A stretch of DNA of 64,000 nt from Diplodia intermedia (lineage: Eukaryota; Ascomycota; Dothideomycetes; Botryosphaeriales; Botryosphaeriaceae), in the NCBI GenBank assembly GCA_021495925.1, contig JAKEKT010000011.1, positions 434,001 to 498,000 on the forward strand, written 5' to 3'. Shown piece after piece: positions 9,401 to 20,500 of this stretch. The notes under the pieces are model-generated. The model worked only from the letters and a program-made list of their open reading frames with translations. It was not told the DNA's origin and did not search any database. Position numbers and translations under genes: made by a program. How positions within the stretch are numbered: the first letter of the stretch is position 1; every line of letters starts with the position of its first letter.

Positions 9401-12400
9401 GACGCGGAGGTTGATGAACTCTGAGTGCTCGTGGATCCAGTAGGTAAAGACCGGCTTGCACTACTCGTTGATGTGGAACTGGGCGCGGAAGTTGAAGTTT
9501 GGCTGGTCGAGGATTCAGTGGGTAAAGATGGTGTTGCACCACTTGTTGATATAGAACTTTGGCTATTTCCAGTTAACGTGGTAGAGCTTGCAGTACCATC
9601 AGTCGATGTGGTTGAGCGAATCGATGGGCTGGATGTAGCAGTCTCCGTCGTGATGCTTCCAGAGGCTGTAGTACTAATGGAAGCCGAACTGCCCCATGTG
9701 CTTGTACTTTGAGTTGAAGTCGATGGAGACTTTGTAGCATCAGATAAGGAGGAGCTTGACCCAGAGGTTGCTGACCCTGACGCTGTTGACCATGTGGTCG
9801 AGGATCCAGTCGAGCTCGAAGAACCAACGAACTGGATGAGGATGGTCCCAACATTGCTGGGCCCGGGAGTACCAGGAGAACTCTTCAGCCAGCAGTTGGA
9901 ACTGTAGCCGGCAGCTTGACACATGCTGTCCATGGCACACGCCTCAGCACACATGGCGGGATTAGTTGCAGCTGGGACATTGGTGTAACTATTCACCCCG
10001 TTGTCCGTGTCGCAGATGATCCGGTAAGATTTACCATTGGCACTTGTGTAAAGCAGGCCGGGCGTAGGAAGACAAGACGGAGCAGATGTAGAAGTGGAGC
10101 TGCTCGAAACCGTAGTTGAACTGGCTAGGTTCGAGGAACTGACCGATGGCGTGACTGACGATGTAGTCACTGTGCTGGCAGAAGTCTCAGCTGTCCTGGA
10201 GCCCGTCGAGGAAGACAAGGATGTTGAGGTACTAGTGCCCAAAGAGGAATACGAGGAGGATGTCGAAGAGGATGTCGAAGCACTGGAGGCAGTCGAGGAA
10301 GATATGGATGTTGAGGCACTAGTGCTCAAAGAGAAAGACGAGGAGGATGTCGAAGCACTGGAGCCCGTCGAGGAAGACAAGGATGTTGAGGCACTAGTGC
10401 CCCAAAAGGAAGACGAGGAGGATGTCGAAGCGCTGGTGCCCAAAGAGAAAGAGCTACCGGTGCTACTGGATGTCGAGGATATACCGCTGCTTGAGCTCGA
10501 TGTACTTGAGCTGGCCGTGGTGATTGTTGAGGTCGGGCTGGCTACGCAATAGGCGACTCCTATTTGCAAGAACTGGCAGTCATTACCAACGGAAGGATTC
10601 CATGCATAGAACTGTGAGAATGTTATCCCGTACTCGTCGAAGAGAGCCTGGCAAGTATCGCCGTCCATGACGGTATAAGACTTAGTACAGCCACGAGTGG
10701 TGTCCGGCGGAGTGGTTGCCGACGAAGTAGATGCTGGTGATGAGGTTGATGAGATTGAATTGGTGGCGGATGAGGAGGCTGGACTAGTGGCCCATGAGGG
10801 GGTTGAACTTGAACCGGTCGCGGATGACCTCAAACTACTCGATGACGGTGAGGCGGAGCCAGTGGCGGAGAATGAGGAAGAGGAGGTGGACGAGGACTGG
10901 GAAGTGGACGAGGACTGGGAAGTGGACGACGCTGAGGAGGAAGAGAACGTTGGCGACCCTGAAGATGAGGACGATGACGGGGAGGAAGAGCTGTTACTAG
11001 GCGATGTCGCCGTCGTGGATGGCGCTGAGGAGGAGGAAGCGCTGTTGCTAGACGATGTCGCCGTCGTGGATGGCCCTGACGAAGAGCTCGAGGTTGAACT
11101 GGTCGTCGAAGCGGTGGTCGGAACAGCCACGCAGTAGGCAACCCCGATCTGTAAGAACTGGCAATCGTTTCCAACCGATGGGTTCCATGAGTAGAACTGT
11201 GCGAACGTTATCCCATTCTGATCGAAGATAGCCTGGCAGCTATCACCGCCAGCGACTGTATAGAACTTGGGGCATCCGGGAGTAGTGTCAGCAGGCGCAT
11301 TAGCCGGCGTTGCGGTCGTAGTGGAGGAAGTGACGGTCGAAGTGCCGGTCGAAGTGCCGGTGGAGCTCCTGGATGACGAGCTGGTGATAGTGCTAAGCGT
11401 TGAGGCGGTGGTGGGGAGGGAAGCGGAAGTGCTCCTCGATGGTGAGGTGGCACTTGTAGAGGAAGAAGAAGCGTCCGTTCTAGAGGAGGAGAATGAAGTG
11501 CCTGTTACGGAGGAAGGAGAAGTGCTCGTTCCAAAGGAAGAGGAGCTGGAAGAGGTACTGGTGGCTGAGCTAGACGCCGTGTTGGTTGAACTGGAAGGGG
11601 TACCCGTGACCGTCGAAGTGATGGTTCTCGAGGTAGCCGGAGCAGCTACACAATATGCATAGCCGATCTGCAAGAACTGGCAATCGTCTCCTATAGATGG
11701 ATTCCATGCATAAAGCTGTGAAAACGTTATTCCGTTATCATCCAAGACACCCTGGCAAGTATCACCGTCCATGACGGTATAAGACTTAGTACAGCCAGAT
11801 GTAGTATCAGAAGGCGTGTTGGCCGGCGGGGCGGTTGCAGTTGAGGAAGTGATGATTGAAGTGCCGGTGGAGCTCATGGACGATGAGCTAGTGGTTTTGC
11901 TAAGCGTCGAGGCGGTGGAGGAGGAAGTTATGATCGAAGTGCCGGTGGAGCTCGTGGACGATGGGCTAGTGGTTGTGCTAAGCGTCGAGGCGGTGGAGGA
12001 AATGATGATCGAAGAGCCGGTGGAGCCCGTGGACGATGAGCCAGTGATTGTGCTAAGCGTCGAGGCGGTGGGGGAGGAAGTGATGATCGAAGTGCCGGTG
12101 GAGCTCGTGGACGATAAGCCAGTGATTGTGCTAAGCGTGGAGGCGGTGGAGGAGGAAGTGATGATCGAAGTGCCGGAGGAGCCCGTGGACGATGGGCTAG
12201 TGGGTGTGCTAAGCGTCGAGGCGGTGGAGGAGGAAGCGGATATGCTGCTCGTTACGGGGGGAGGGGAAGTACTGGAAACCGTGTTGGTCGAGCTCGTTGT
12301 TGGATTCGAGCTCGTGGTTGGAATTGAGCTGGTTGTTGCAGTTGTTGGATTCGAGCTCGTGGTTGGATTTGAGCTGGTTGTTGGATTTGAGCTCGTGGTT

Positions 12401-15400
12401 GGATTCGAGCTCGTGGTTGGATTTGAGCTGGTTGTTGGATTCGAGCTCGTGGCTGGATTCGAGCTCGTGGTTGGATTTGAGCTGGTTGTTGGATTTGAGC
12501 TCGTGGTTGGATTCGAGCTCGTGGCTGGATTTGAGCTCGTTGTTGCAGTTGTTGTTGGATTCGAGCTCGTGGCTGGATTTGAGCTGGTTGTTGCAGTTGT
12601 TGGATTCGAGCTCGTGGCTGGATTTGAGCTGGTTGTTGCAGTTGTTGGATTCGAGCTCGTGGCTGGATTTGAGCTCGTTGTTGCAGTTGTTGTAGGATTT
12701 AAGCTCGTTGATGCTGAACTCGTGGCTGGATTTGAGCTGGTTGTTGCAGTTGTTGGATTCGAGCTCGTTGTTGGATTCGAGCTGGTTGGAACTGTACTCG
12801 GGTCTCTAGCCAACATGACTCTAGCCCCCGTTAACTTGTTCAGCTCGGTGTTGAACTTTTCCTTGCACTGACAGGTATTTGAACTGTTCAAAATTGCTAC
12901 ATCACATCTCGTTCCGAAACCGTCAGTGCAGAATTTCAAACACTCCTCTACCGTGGCAACGTTTGTTTTGGAAGATGTAGGTGGCAAGTTGAAACTATTC
13001 CCGGGTTCAACGTCGCAGTAAAGCCAGTACGTTTTCGATTCTACTGTTATAGGCTTGCGGGAATCCTGGGGGCATGCCAGTGCCGATGTAGGAGTGCTAA
13101 TGCTTGCGGTGGTCGAAGTCGAGCTGCCAGCCGAATTCGAGGTGCCAGCCGAAGTTTGAGTGTCGCTGGTGGTGGTCGGCGTGACGATTCCAGTGGACAG
13201 CGAAGTACCTGTTGACGTAGACGTACCGATGGACGTCCCAGAAGTGTTGGATCCAGTCGTTGAAGAAGAGGTTCCAGTAGAAGTGCCTGTAGATGAGACT
13301 GTGGTCGAGGACCCCCCTGTAGTAGATCCAGTCGTTGAGGAAGAGGTTCCAGTAGAAGTGCCTGTAGATGGAGCTGTGGTCGAGGACCCCCCTGTAGTGG
13401 ATCCAGTTGTTGAGGAAGAGGTTCCAGTAGAAGTGCCTGTAGATGGAGCTGTGGTCGAGGACCCCCCTGTAGTAGATCCAGTCGTTGAGGAAGAGGTGCC
13501 TGTAGTGGATCCAGTTGAAGAAGAGGTTCCAGTAGAAGTGCCTGTAGATGAGGCCGTGGTCGAGGACCCCCCTGTAGTGGATCCAGTCGTTGAGGAAGAG
13601 GTGCCTGTAGTGGATCCAGTTGAAGAAGAGGTTCCAGTAGAAGTGCCTGTAGATGAGGCCGTGGTCGAGGACCCCCCTGTAGTGGATCCAGTTGAAGAAG
13701 AGGTTCCTGTAAGGGCCCCTGTTGTCGCGGTTGTTGCAGTACTTAGGGACAAGGAGGAACTGCTGGTTGAGGAAGCCGTGGAAGAAGCTGTGGAGGTCCC
13801 TGTTGTCACGGTTGTTGCAGTACTTGGGGACAAGGAGGAACTGCTGGTTGAGGAAGCCGTGGAAGAAGCTGTGGAGGTCCCTGTTGTCACGGTTGTTGTA
13901 GTACTTGGGGATGAGGAGGAACTGCTGGTTGAGGAAGTCGTGGAAGAAGCTGTGGAGGTCCCTGTGGGCGTCCCTGTTGTCGCGGTTGTTGCAGTACTTG
14001 GGGACAAGGAGGAACTGCTGCTGCTAGACGACGCCGACGTCGTTGATGGCGATGATGTCGTTGATGGCGATGATGTTGTTGATGGCGATGATGTCGTGGA
14101 TGGCGATGATGTCGTGGATGGCGATGATGTCGTGGATGGCGATGATGTCGTTGATGGCGATGATGTCGTGGATGGCGATGATGTCGTTGATGGCGACGAT
14201 GTCGTGGATGGTGCTGAGGAGGAGGATCCCGAGGATCCCGAACTTGAACTGGCTGTGGTCGTCGTCGTGGCCATGCTTAGAGCTGTTCCCGTCGTGGCTG
14301 TGCTTGGAACTGTTGCTGTTGTAGTCGTAGTACTAGGCGTAGCAGAACCCGGATCTTTGGCCATCATAACTCTAGCCCCCTTTAAGGTATTTCGGTCCGT
14401 GTTAAAGTTTTGCTTACACTGACAGGTGTTTGAAACGTCCAAGATTGCCACATCACATGTTGTCCCAAAACCATTCGTGCAGAATGTTAAGCAGTCCTCT
14501 ACACTAGCAACATTCGTCTTAGATGATCCGGCCCCTAAATTAAAGCTACCCCCAGGTTGAGTATCGCAATAAAGCCAGTACTTTTTACCACTTGAGATTA
14601 AAGACTTGCCGGCATCTTGGGGGCATGCTAATGGCGACGAAGTACTAGTGGTTGCGGTTGTTGTGGTCGTTGTCATCGATTGGGTCGTAGTCGTCGATTG
14701 GGTCGTAGTCGTCGATTGGGTCGTTGTCATCGATTGGGTCGTTGTCATCGATTGGGTCGTAGTCGTCGATTGGCTCGTGGCCGTCGCTGTTGTAGCCGTG
14801 GAGGCTGGTGGTGAACGGGTTCTGAAAACTTGAGCACCAGCAAGTGCATTGTTGTCACCGTTGTCGCCCTGATTGGCTTGGCAGACCCCGCTTTGGAGAA
14901 AGATGGATGCGTCGCACTGAGTTGGGTAGTTTTTATTGCACCAGTAGAGGCATTGATCAGGCGTGGTGACCCCGTTCCCAGATGGAAGGCTCCCAATGTT
15001 CACACTGCCGCCTGGTTGAAACCCACACCAGAGGTAGAACGTCTTGCTGTTCACAAATATAGACCTTCCAAGATCACCCGGGCAGGAGAGAGCGGGGGGA
15101 GTGTCGATTTTAACGATGGAGTTGGTGCCAGTGCTGCTGCCGACAGTCATTGCAGCATACTGTTGGCAGGCCGTACCAGTGAAGACAGCCGAGGTACAGT
15201 CACTGTTGGCTGCGCACTGCTGACTACATTCCCGGAAACTAGCCGCCGAATTTGACCGTAGAGAGGCACCTGCGGCAAGCACTTAGCATGCGTTCAACAC
15301 AGGTGTTTAGGGAGCTTACCAGCGGGAGCCGTATTGCACCGAATTTGGAAAGAATAACCATTTGCAGTGAACACCTTCCGATCGTCTGCCGTACAAGACG

Positions 15401-18378
15401 CTGGAGATGCAGCATCCGACAGCCTCACCATGGAATCACCAGTGGTCAGTTCAAGGTTAGCGGTTGCTCTGAATGTACACATGCTGTTGCTATATTGGAC
15501 GGACAGACACCCCGATACTGTCGAGCACTGATTGGCGCAGTCCTGATAAGAACTTCCAGGTGCACTTGAAATGGGTGTAACTAATGCTTGTCAGTCTTGT
15601 AAAGTAAGTAGTGTGGAGCTCTTTCATCACTTACCACCGCTGGATTTGCCGCAAATGAGCTGGAATTGGGCACCATTTGATGTACGCAGGATGACGTCAG
15701 CGTTGCTAGAGCACGTGTATGAGACTACCGAAGGGCTTGCAGTCGCCGTAGTCACCGTTGTCGAGGTCCCTGTCGAGGTCCCTGTCGAGGTCCCTGTCGA
15801 GGTCCCTGTTGAGGCCCCCGTCGAGGAGGTCGTTGAGAAAGCTGTTGTGGTCGTCGAAGAGCCTGTTACGGTCGAAGAGGAAGCCGTTGTCGTCGTCGAA
15901 GAGGCCGTTATCGTCGTCGAAGAGGAATAGGAAGCCGATGTGGTCGTCAAAGAGGCTGTTGTCGTCGTCGAAGAGCCTGTTATGGTCGTCGAAGTAGTGC
16001 CAGTCAGAGTAGTAGCACTTGAGGTAGTGACGCTTGAGGCAGTGGCGGTCGAGGTGCCAGTTGAAGTAGTGGCACTCGAGCCAGTGGCAGTCGAGGTAGT
16101 TCCAGTCAAAGTAGTGGTACTCGAGCCAGTAATACTTGAGGCAGTGCCAGTCGGCGTTGTTGCAGTCGACGAGCCTGGTGAAACAGCCCGCAACTTGACG
16201 ACAGCATATCCACTTGTGGAATCCATGGTGGCCGATGCTTTTTGCCAGCAGGTATTGCCTTGGAAACTTGCCGAATTACATGAAGGGTTATTCGCACACT
16301 GTAATGCGCACTGTTCATAGCTACTCGCAGTTTGCGTGACCAGATTTCCCCCTGTCGTCGGCCGTTAGTTCAAGAAACTGCCGGCTCTGAAAGTTCTACT
16401 TACCGCTGTTCTGTGTGTTGCATCGAAGCTGAAAGTAGTATCCACCCTGGACGAACATGGCATAATCATTGGCTGGGCAGTCTACCGGTAGAGTCGACGC
16501 CGCATCCTGCCAAAGTTCACAGTCAGGACAGTTCACCAAAGCCGAGCCTTGATGTTTGACGTAGCAGGCATCCTCGTAATAGACAGCCAATGCGCAGCCA
16601 GGTGTCGCAATGCAGCGGTCACGACACCTATCATTGTTGTCCTGTGCGTTAGGGTTGTCTGAGAAACTGAAGTATTCGCCTTGTTTGATTTAGCCAAATC
16701 TCCGGTCCGAGTATAATTGGAGAGCTTACCATCTTTACTGTCCTTAGCGCAAAGGAGCTGAAATGCTCTCGATCCACTGTACACAATCGCATTGTTGTCC
16801 CCAGGACAGACATGAGGCGCCGATGAGGAACTGCTTGCGCTTGTTGTAGTAGTTGCCGTCGTAGTACCCGTGGTAACAGTAGTGGTCCCCAAAGTGGATG
16901 AAGAAGTAACAGAACTCATGGCTACGCAGTAGGCAGTCCCGATCTGTAAGTATTGGCAATTGTCTCCAACAGATGGGTTCCACGCATAGAACTGCTGGAA
17001 TGTTATCCCGTTTGCATTCAGAATAGCCTGACAACCATCGCCGCTCTTAACCGTGTAATATTTAGAACAGGTAGAAGCGGCACCTGCTGAAGAGCTTGAG
17101 GTTGACGAAGCGGTGGTGGCACTCGAGGAAGTGGATGAAGTAGCAGGACCCATAGCCACGCAGTAGGCAGTCCCGATCTGTAAGTTTTGGCAATTGTCTC
17201 CAACAGATGGGTTCCACGCATAAAACTGCTGGAATGTTATCCCGTTTGCATCCAGAATAGCCTGACAACCGTCGCCGCTTTTGACCGTGTAATATTTGGA
17301 ACAGCTAGAAGCGGCAGTGCTGGTAGCAGTCGTGCTAGTCGTGGGAGTGCTGGCAGTGCTGGTTGCAGTCGTGCTAGTCGTGGGAGTGCTGGCAGTGCTG
17401 GTTTTAGTCGTGCTAGTCGTGGGAGTGCTGGCAGTGCTGGTTGTAGTCGTGCTAGTCATGGAAGCGCTGGAAGTGCTGGTTGTAGTCGTGCTAGTCGTGG
17501 GAGTGCTGGAAGTGCTGGTTGTAGTCGTGCTAGTCGTGGGAGTGCTGGCAGTGCCGGTTGCAGTCGTTGCAGTCGTCGCAGAGAGCGTCGTTGAACTGAT
17601 CGGCGGGCCAGCATAGATCCAGGCAATAACGTTTGAGTCATAAGAGTAAACCGGATTCGTTTTCGTCGTCTTAAGGTAGCAGGTACTCCCGGACAGTGAG
17701 GCGGAGAAGCAAGCCGGATTTACACCGCAGGCATTTAGGCAACCGTTGATGTCTGTGTTGTATATCGTGTTGGTGCTACCATCGTTCACGTTATCGCCTA
17801 GATTTGGTCATTAACACAATCGCCACTCAATAAACCGCGCCAGACAACGCACCGTACGGTTCTCTGCCGCAAGCAAGCGTGAACTGTTTGCCATAAGAAA
17901 TCGCGTATTTTCCCTCGTCACCCGGACACTTGATTCCAGGACAGTCTTCGCAGACCGCAACATCGACAGTGTTCTTGCTCGTTTGTGCAACGTTGACCGA
18001 TTTGAAATAGCACCTTCCACCATCGGCACGGTTACCGGTTGCGAATTCCCAGGTAACGCCGACACACTGCGCTTCCCCGTCGCAAATCGAGATGCATTCA
18101 CGGATGTCAGCGTGGTTACCCTCATTCCTGTAGTCTCCTCCGAACTGATCGGTGCTGCACTTGACTCTGTAGTGGAATCCCCTCGGACCGAGAATGTAAG
18201 GATTGGTTGCAGAATTGGGGCAAGTGTTGCCCGTCGTGGATGTCAACTGAGTGCCGGCGGCTCCAGAAGATGGAGTAGCTGATGGAGGTGCTGGAACAGC
18301 CGACACGAAGGCCGAGATCAGCAAGGTGAGGAAAATACTTACCCATGCGCTGAAGCGCGCATCGTTGGGTGCGCCCAT
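6484..18378 (-). CDS. Giant secreted LysM/PAN mucin-like protein
   Basis: Six exons on the minus strand: 18378-17853, 17797-16730, 16679-16404, 16351-15635, 15580-15320 and 15269-6484, about 3,877 residues. Residues 1-28 look like a signal peptide ending near SAVPAPP. About 12 PAN/Apple-like modules follow, six of them in the first 1,010 residues, others near 1010, 1165, 1680, 2680, 3065 and 3590. Five LysM modules (YTV..GD.C, then WNPS, then C..LQIG.AYCV) lie near 339, 420, 2106, 2279 and 2475. Fungal LysM modules typically bind chitin or GlcNAc polymers, and PAN modules bind proteins or glycans. The linkers are Ser/Thr-rich tandem repeats, presumably heavily O-glycosylated. No hydrophobic GPI signal is visible at the C-terminus. 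I infer a cell-surface or extracellular matrix/adhesin role. All five introns are 50-57 bp and phase 1. The 8.8 kb last exon is uninterrupted. Confidence 0.85.
7340..9600 (-). repeat. Ser/Thr-rich linker repeats (C-terminal)
   Basis: Within the giant gene this coding stretch is almost pure Ser/Thr with Gly, Ala and Pro. It has imperfect tandem similarity, clearest at 9180-9560, where units of about 90-120 bp recur with shared words such as those encoding STQSSSTSASSST. It separates the last three PAN-like modules. The degenerate copies suggest older expansions than those between 11.8 and 14.8 kb. Confidence 0.6.
11830..12245 (-). repeat. 78-bp coding tandem repeat (about 5 copies)
   Basis: A 78 bp unit (26 residues, Ser/Thr/Ile-rich, with STASTLS and GTSIITS words) is repeated about five times with few substitutions. 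It lies in the giant gene just C-terminal-ward on the protein side of a low-complexity SNPTT block and before the first LysM of the last exon. All copies keep the reading frame. Confidence 0.8.
12290..12790 (-). repeat. 15-bp coding repeat (SNPTT type)
   Basis: About thirty units of roughly 15 bp encode SNPTT or SNPAT variants, occasionally interrupted by ATT-TS spacers, giving higher-order composite units. Copies are nearly identical at DNA level, suggesting recent slippage or unequal exchange. The block follows the PAN-like module encoded at about 13075-12830. Confidence 0.85.
13250..13700 (-). repeat. 75-bp coding tandem repeat
   Basis: A 75 bp unit (25 residues; Thr/Gly/Ser-rich, containing TGTSTGTSSSTTGS) occurs about five to six times, some copies partly deleted. 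Copies are nearly identical. It is part of the linker between two PAN-like modules of the giant protein. Confidence 0.85.
13715..14025 (-). repeat. 81-bp coding tandem repeat (about 3-4 copies)
   Basis: A unit of about 81 bp (27 residues, including GTSTASSTASSTSSSSLS) is repeated three to four times with minor changes. It adjoins the 75 bp array on one side and the 18 bp array on the other, so three repeat families of different period are stacked in one linker. Confidence 0.75.
14040..14214 (-). repeat. 18-bp coding tandem repeat (SSPSTT, about 10 copies)
   Basis: An 18 bp unit encoding SSPSTT is repeated about ten times with almost no divergence apart from two alternating third-position variants. 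It is the most homogeneous array in the window and a good candidate for length polymorphism between strains. Confidence 0.9.
14670..14780 (-). repeat. 18-bp coding tandem repeat (TTQSTT, about 6 copies)
   Basis: Six near-identical 18 bp units encode TTQSMT or TTQSTT. They link two PAN-like modules near residues 1010 and 1165 of the giant protein. Confidence 0.85.
15760..15815 (-). repeat. 12-bp coding tandem repeat (TGTS)
   Basis: About four to five copies of a 12 bp unit encoding TGTS lie in exon 4 of the giant gene, within a Thr/Ser linker that runs to about 16170. Confidence 0.8.
17320..17580 (-). repeat. 39-bp coding tandem repeat (about 6-7 copies)
   Basis: A 39 bp unit (13 residues, of TSTASTPTTSTTA type) is repeated six to seven times in exon 2 of the giant gene, between the second PAN-like module and the first LysM module. 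Confidence 0.85.
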
Positions 18379-19040
18379 CCTGGACAGCTACCCGGCAGCC
18401 TAAGGGTTAGTCAAGAGTGAAGGGGTTCTTGATACTTTCCTTGGTGAGTGGATAGAGAGAGGCGAAGTGAAGAACAATGAGTGGAGCTTCGAAGCGAGCT
18501 GTATCTTACCGCGTCAAACGAGTGGACTCTGGTGAGGCGCAAAGGAAGTCACAAGTCTGGACTGAGGACGAGCTTTTGTTCCGGCCCGTAAACATAGACC
18601 ACTCTGGACGCGCGCTACGGAAAGCGAGCATTGTTGACGCGGCGGAATGAAACGAACCTTAGGAAAGTAGCTGAAGGCGAGATCGAAATGCTTGGTGTCG
18701 CGGCAAATATCGATGTTGCCGCGCAAGAGAGCCCTGCCAAGGGTCTAGAAGGAGCACATGTAAGGAACGGCAAGATGCGAGAGTAAATACCTGTGGTATC
18801 ACAAAATGAGCGCTTGGCGGAAAAACCTTGGGCCAAGCAAGTAGATGGTACTGATAGTTGCTTCACCGAATCAAGGTGTATCCAGCAGTCTGACTGAATA
18901 TGCATTGGTGAAGTGAATGATTAAGCCGTTTGTTGGCTGCCGTGTCTTGAAGAAAATAGAATGACTTCTCACTCTCAACCTGAAGCTTGGAAGAAAACTT
19001 CGTAGCTTGGCACAAGCCCAAACAGGAGCCGCGCGGAAGT
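18379..19040. promoter_or_regulatory. Upstream region of giant gene
   Basis: This 660 base interval lies between the start of the giant gene (transcribed leftward) and the stop of the short-chain dehydrogenase gene (also leftward). It must hold the promoter and 5' UTR of the former and the 3' UTR of the latter. No coding sequence or clear regulatory motif could be supported. Confidence 0.45.
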
Positions 19041-20073
19041 CTACATTCTTGACATTCTCGATTTGTGGCTGTCCATTCGTCGCCCTTCGTCGTCTTGTTC
19101 CGTGACGGTTAGATCCGGGAATTCAGCGGGCATGATTCGCCTTGGGCTGGACCCAGGCACCAGACTGTACTTTGAAAAGTCGGTAACACCGGTTTTGCGG
19201 AGGAAGTCTTCATCTATCTCCAAACAGCCGTTGATGTCGGCTGCGGGAGCTCGAAGCATGGCCAAGACAGCATCGGAGAAGATCGTCTTGGGTCTTTTCT
19301 TAGTTGCTTTCCGGAAACCAGAGCGCCAGGACTTACCGGCTTCCGCAGGTCACTGAGCACGTCCTCCCTGCCAACCGTGGCAGCGCTTTGGATGGCTGTG
19401 GCAACCCATATGCTGGAAATGGCCATGTTGTTCTTGCCTTCACGAGCAAAGTCCATGGCCAGTCCTTTCGTTAACACGCTCATGGCAACCTTGCCCATGG
19501 CATAGGCTGTCTTGCCTCGGAAGAAGCGTGAGTATATGGGAGGGCTGACAACGACAATGCGTCCTCTCCAGCCCTGGTTCTTGAAGTGAGGCAGAGCGGC
19601 TTGAATGGTGCTGTACAAGCCTTCGACATTGACTTGCTGCATCAGCTTGAACCGCTTGACCGGGGTGTTCTCGACCGAAGCCCACCAGATGGCGCCGGAG
19701 TTATAGATCAGGACGTCGAGGCGGCCAAAGGAGGCCACGGCTTGGTCGACCATCTTCTTCACGGCGTCGGGGTCGCGAGTATCGGCGGCAATGGCAAGCG
19801 CGTCTCCACCAGCCTCCTGTATCTCGCGTGCTACAGTGTCAATGGTGGACTGCGGTGAATTGGGGTCAGGCGGGAATGGGTAAGCTTTGGATGCGTCCGA
19901 GGTTGTTTTCGCGGATACAACGACTGCTCCTGAGGTGAGCGCAATGCCTCAAAACACGGCCGACGGGAGCACAGCTCACCCCGATAACCAGCCGTGGCGA
20001 GGTCGATGGCAGCCTGGCGCCCCATGCCTCTGGATGCGCCGATGACGAGGGCCACGCGCTTGGAGCTGTCCAT
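19041..20073 (-). CDS. HSDL2-like short-chain dehydrogenase, PTS1 SRM
   Basis: Exons 20073-19980, 19929-19337 and 19286-19041 give 310 residues; both introns are 50 bp. The Rossmann motif GASRGMG is at residues 12-18, an NSG variant of the usual NNAG at 108-110, and the catalytic triad Ser160, Tyr174 and Lys178 (YAMGK). The AKTTSDASKAYPF segment followed by a TIDTV helix and DTRD resembles the HSDL2 group of classical SDRs. It lacks the SCP2 domain of animal HSDL2. It ends SRM, a plausible type 1 peroxisomal signal, so it probably acts in the peroxisome on a lipid or xenobiotic carbonyl; the substrate is unknown. It is divergent to the GST-kappa gene at 20501, 427 bases away. The last junction was set at the AAG before ACGATC because it yields the expected RKP-TIFSDA. 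Confidence 0.88.
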
Positions 20074-20500
20074 GGTGTTGGTTGGAAGAGTTTGCTGGTT
20101 CGGTCGTTGCGAGGACGTAAGGTGTCGGCTTGTGACACCATCTGCGCGGCGACGGGTGAGATGTTAGCTTGGGCGGTAGGAGCTGGTGGAGGATGATTAG
20201 TGATGCAATGGCCAACACACCTCGGCTGCCCCGCCACCGGCCCGCAAGACGCGATCCTGCGACGACAAGGAACGTCAAGCCATGTTGCGTAGAGGCTGCC
20301 TCGTCCGAGGTTCACGGGTCTTCTGGACGCGCAAGTGGGTGGTTGAGCCTTGGCGCGTCGGAGTGTGACGCGACGAAGTCCACACGCGCCCCACGTCTCG
20401 GCAGCCTCGGTTGCTTCCCCGGATTACCTATAACCCGCCCCTCGCTGCTCCATTGCCGCTCCCTCCGCATCCTGACGAGCTCTGCCCCCAAATCGGCGTC
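20074..20500. promoter_or_regulatory. Shared divergent promoter of SDR and GST-kappa
   Basis: These 427 bases lie between the start codons of two divergent genes whose products both end in peroxisomal-type tripeptides. A shared promoter would fit co-regulation, for example by fatty acids or oxidants. No specific binding site is claimed. Confidence 0.5.

Noticed and set aside
11816..14422. Long plus-strand open frames (351 and 420 codons) rich in Val, Glu, Asp and Leu opposite the giant gene
   Set aside because: They are the reverse complement of Ser/Thr-rich repeats: codons such as TCC, ACC and ACG read as Glu, Val and Asp on the other strand. They have no domain, no start context and follow the repeat units exactly.
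6484..18378. Splitting the giant gene into several smaller genes
   Set aside because: Five introns join with matching phase and reconstruct complete PAN-like modules across each junction; no internal promoter-like gap or second signal peptide was seen.
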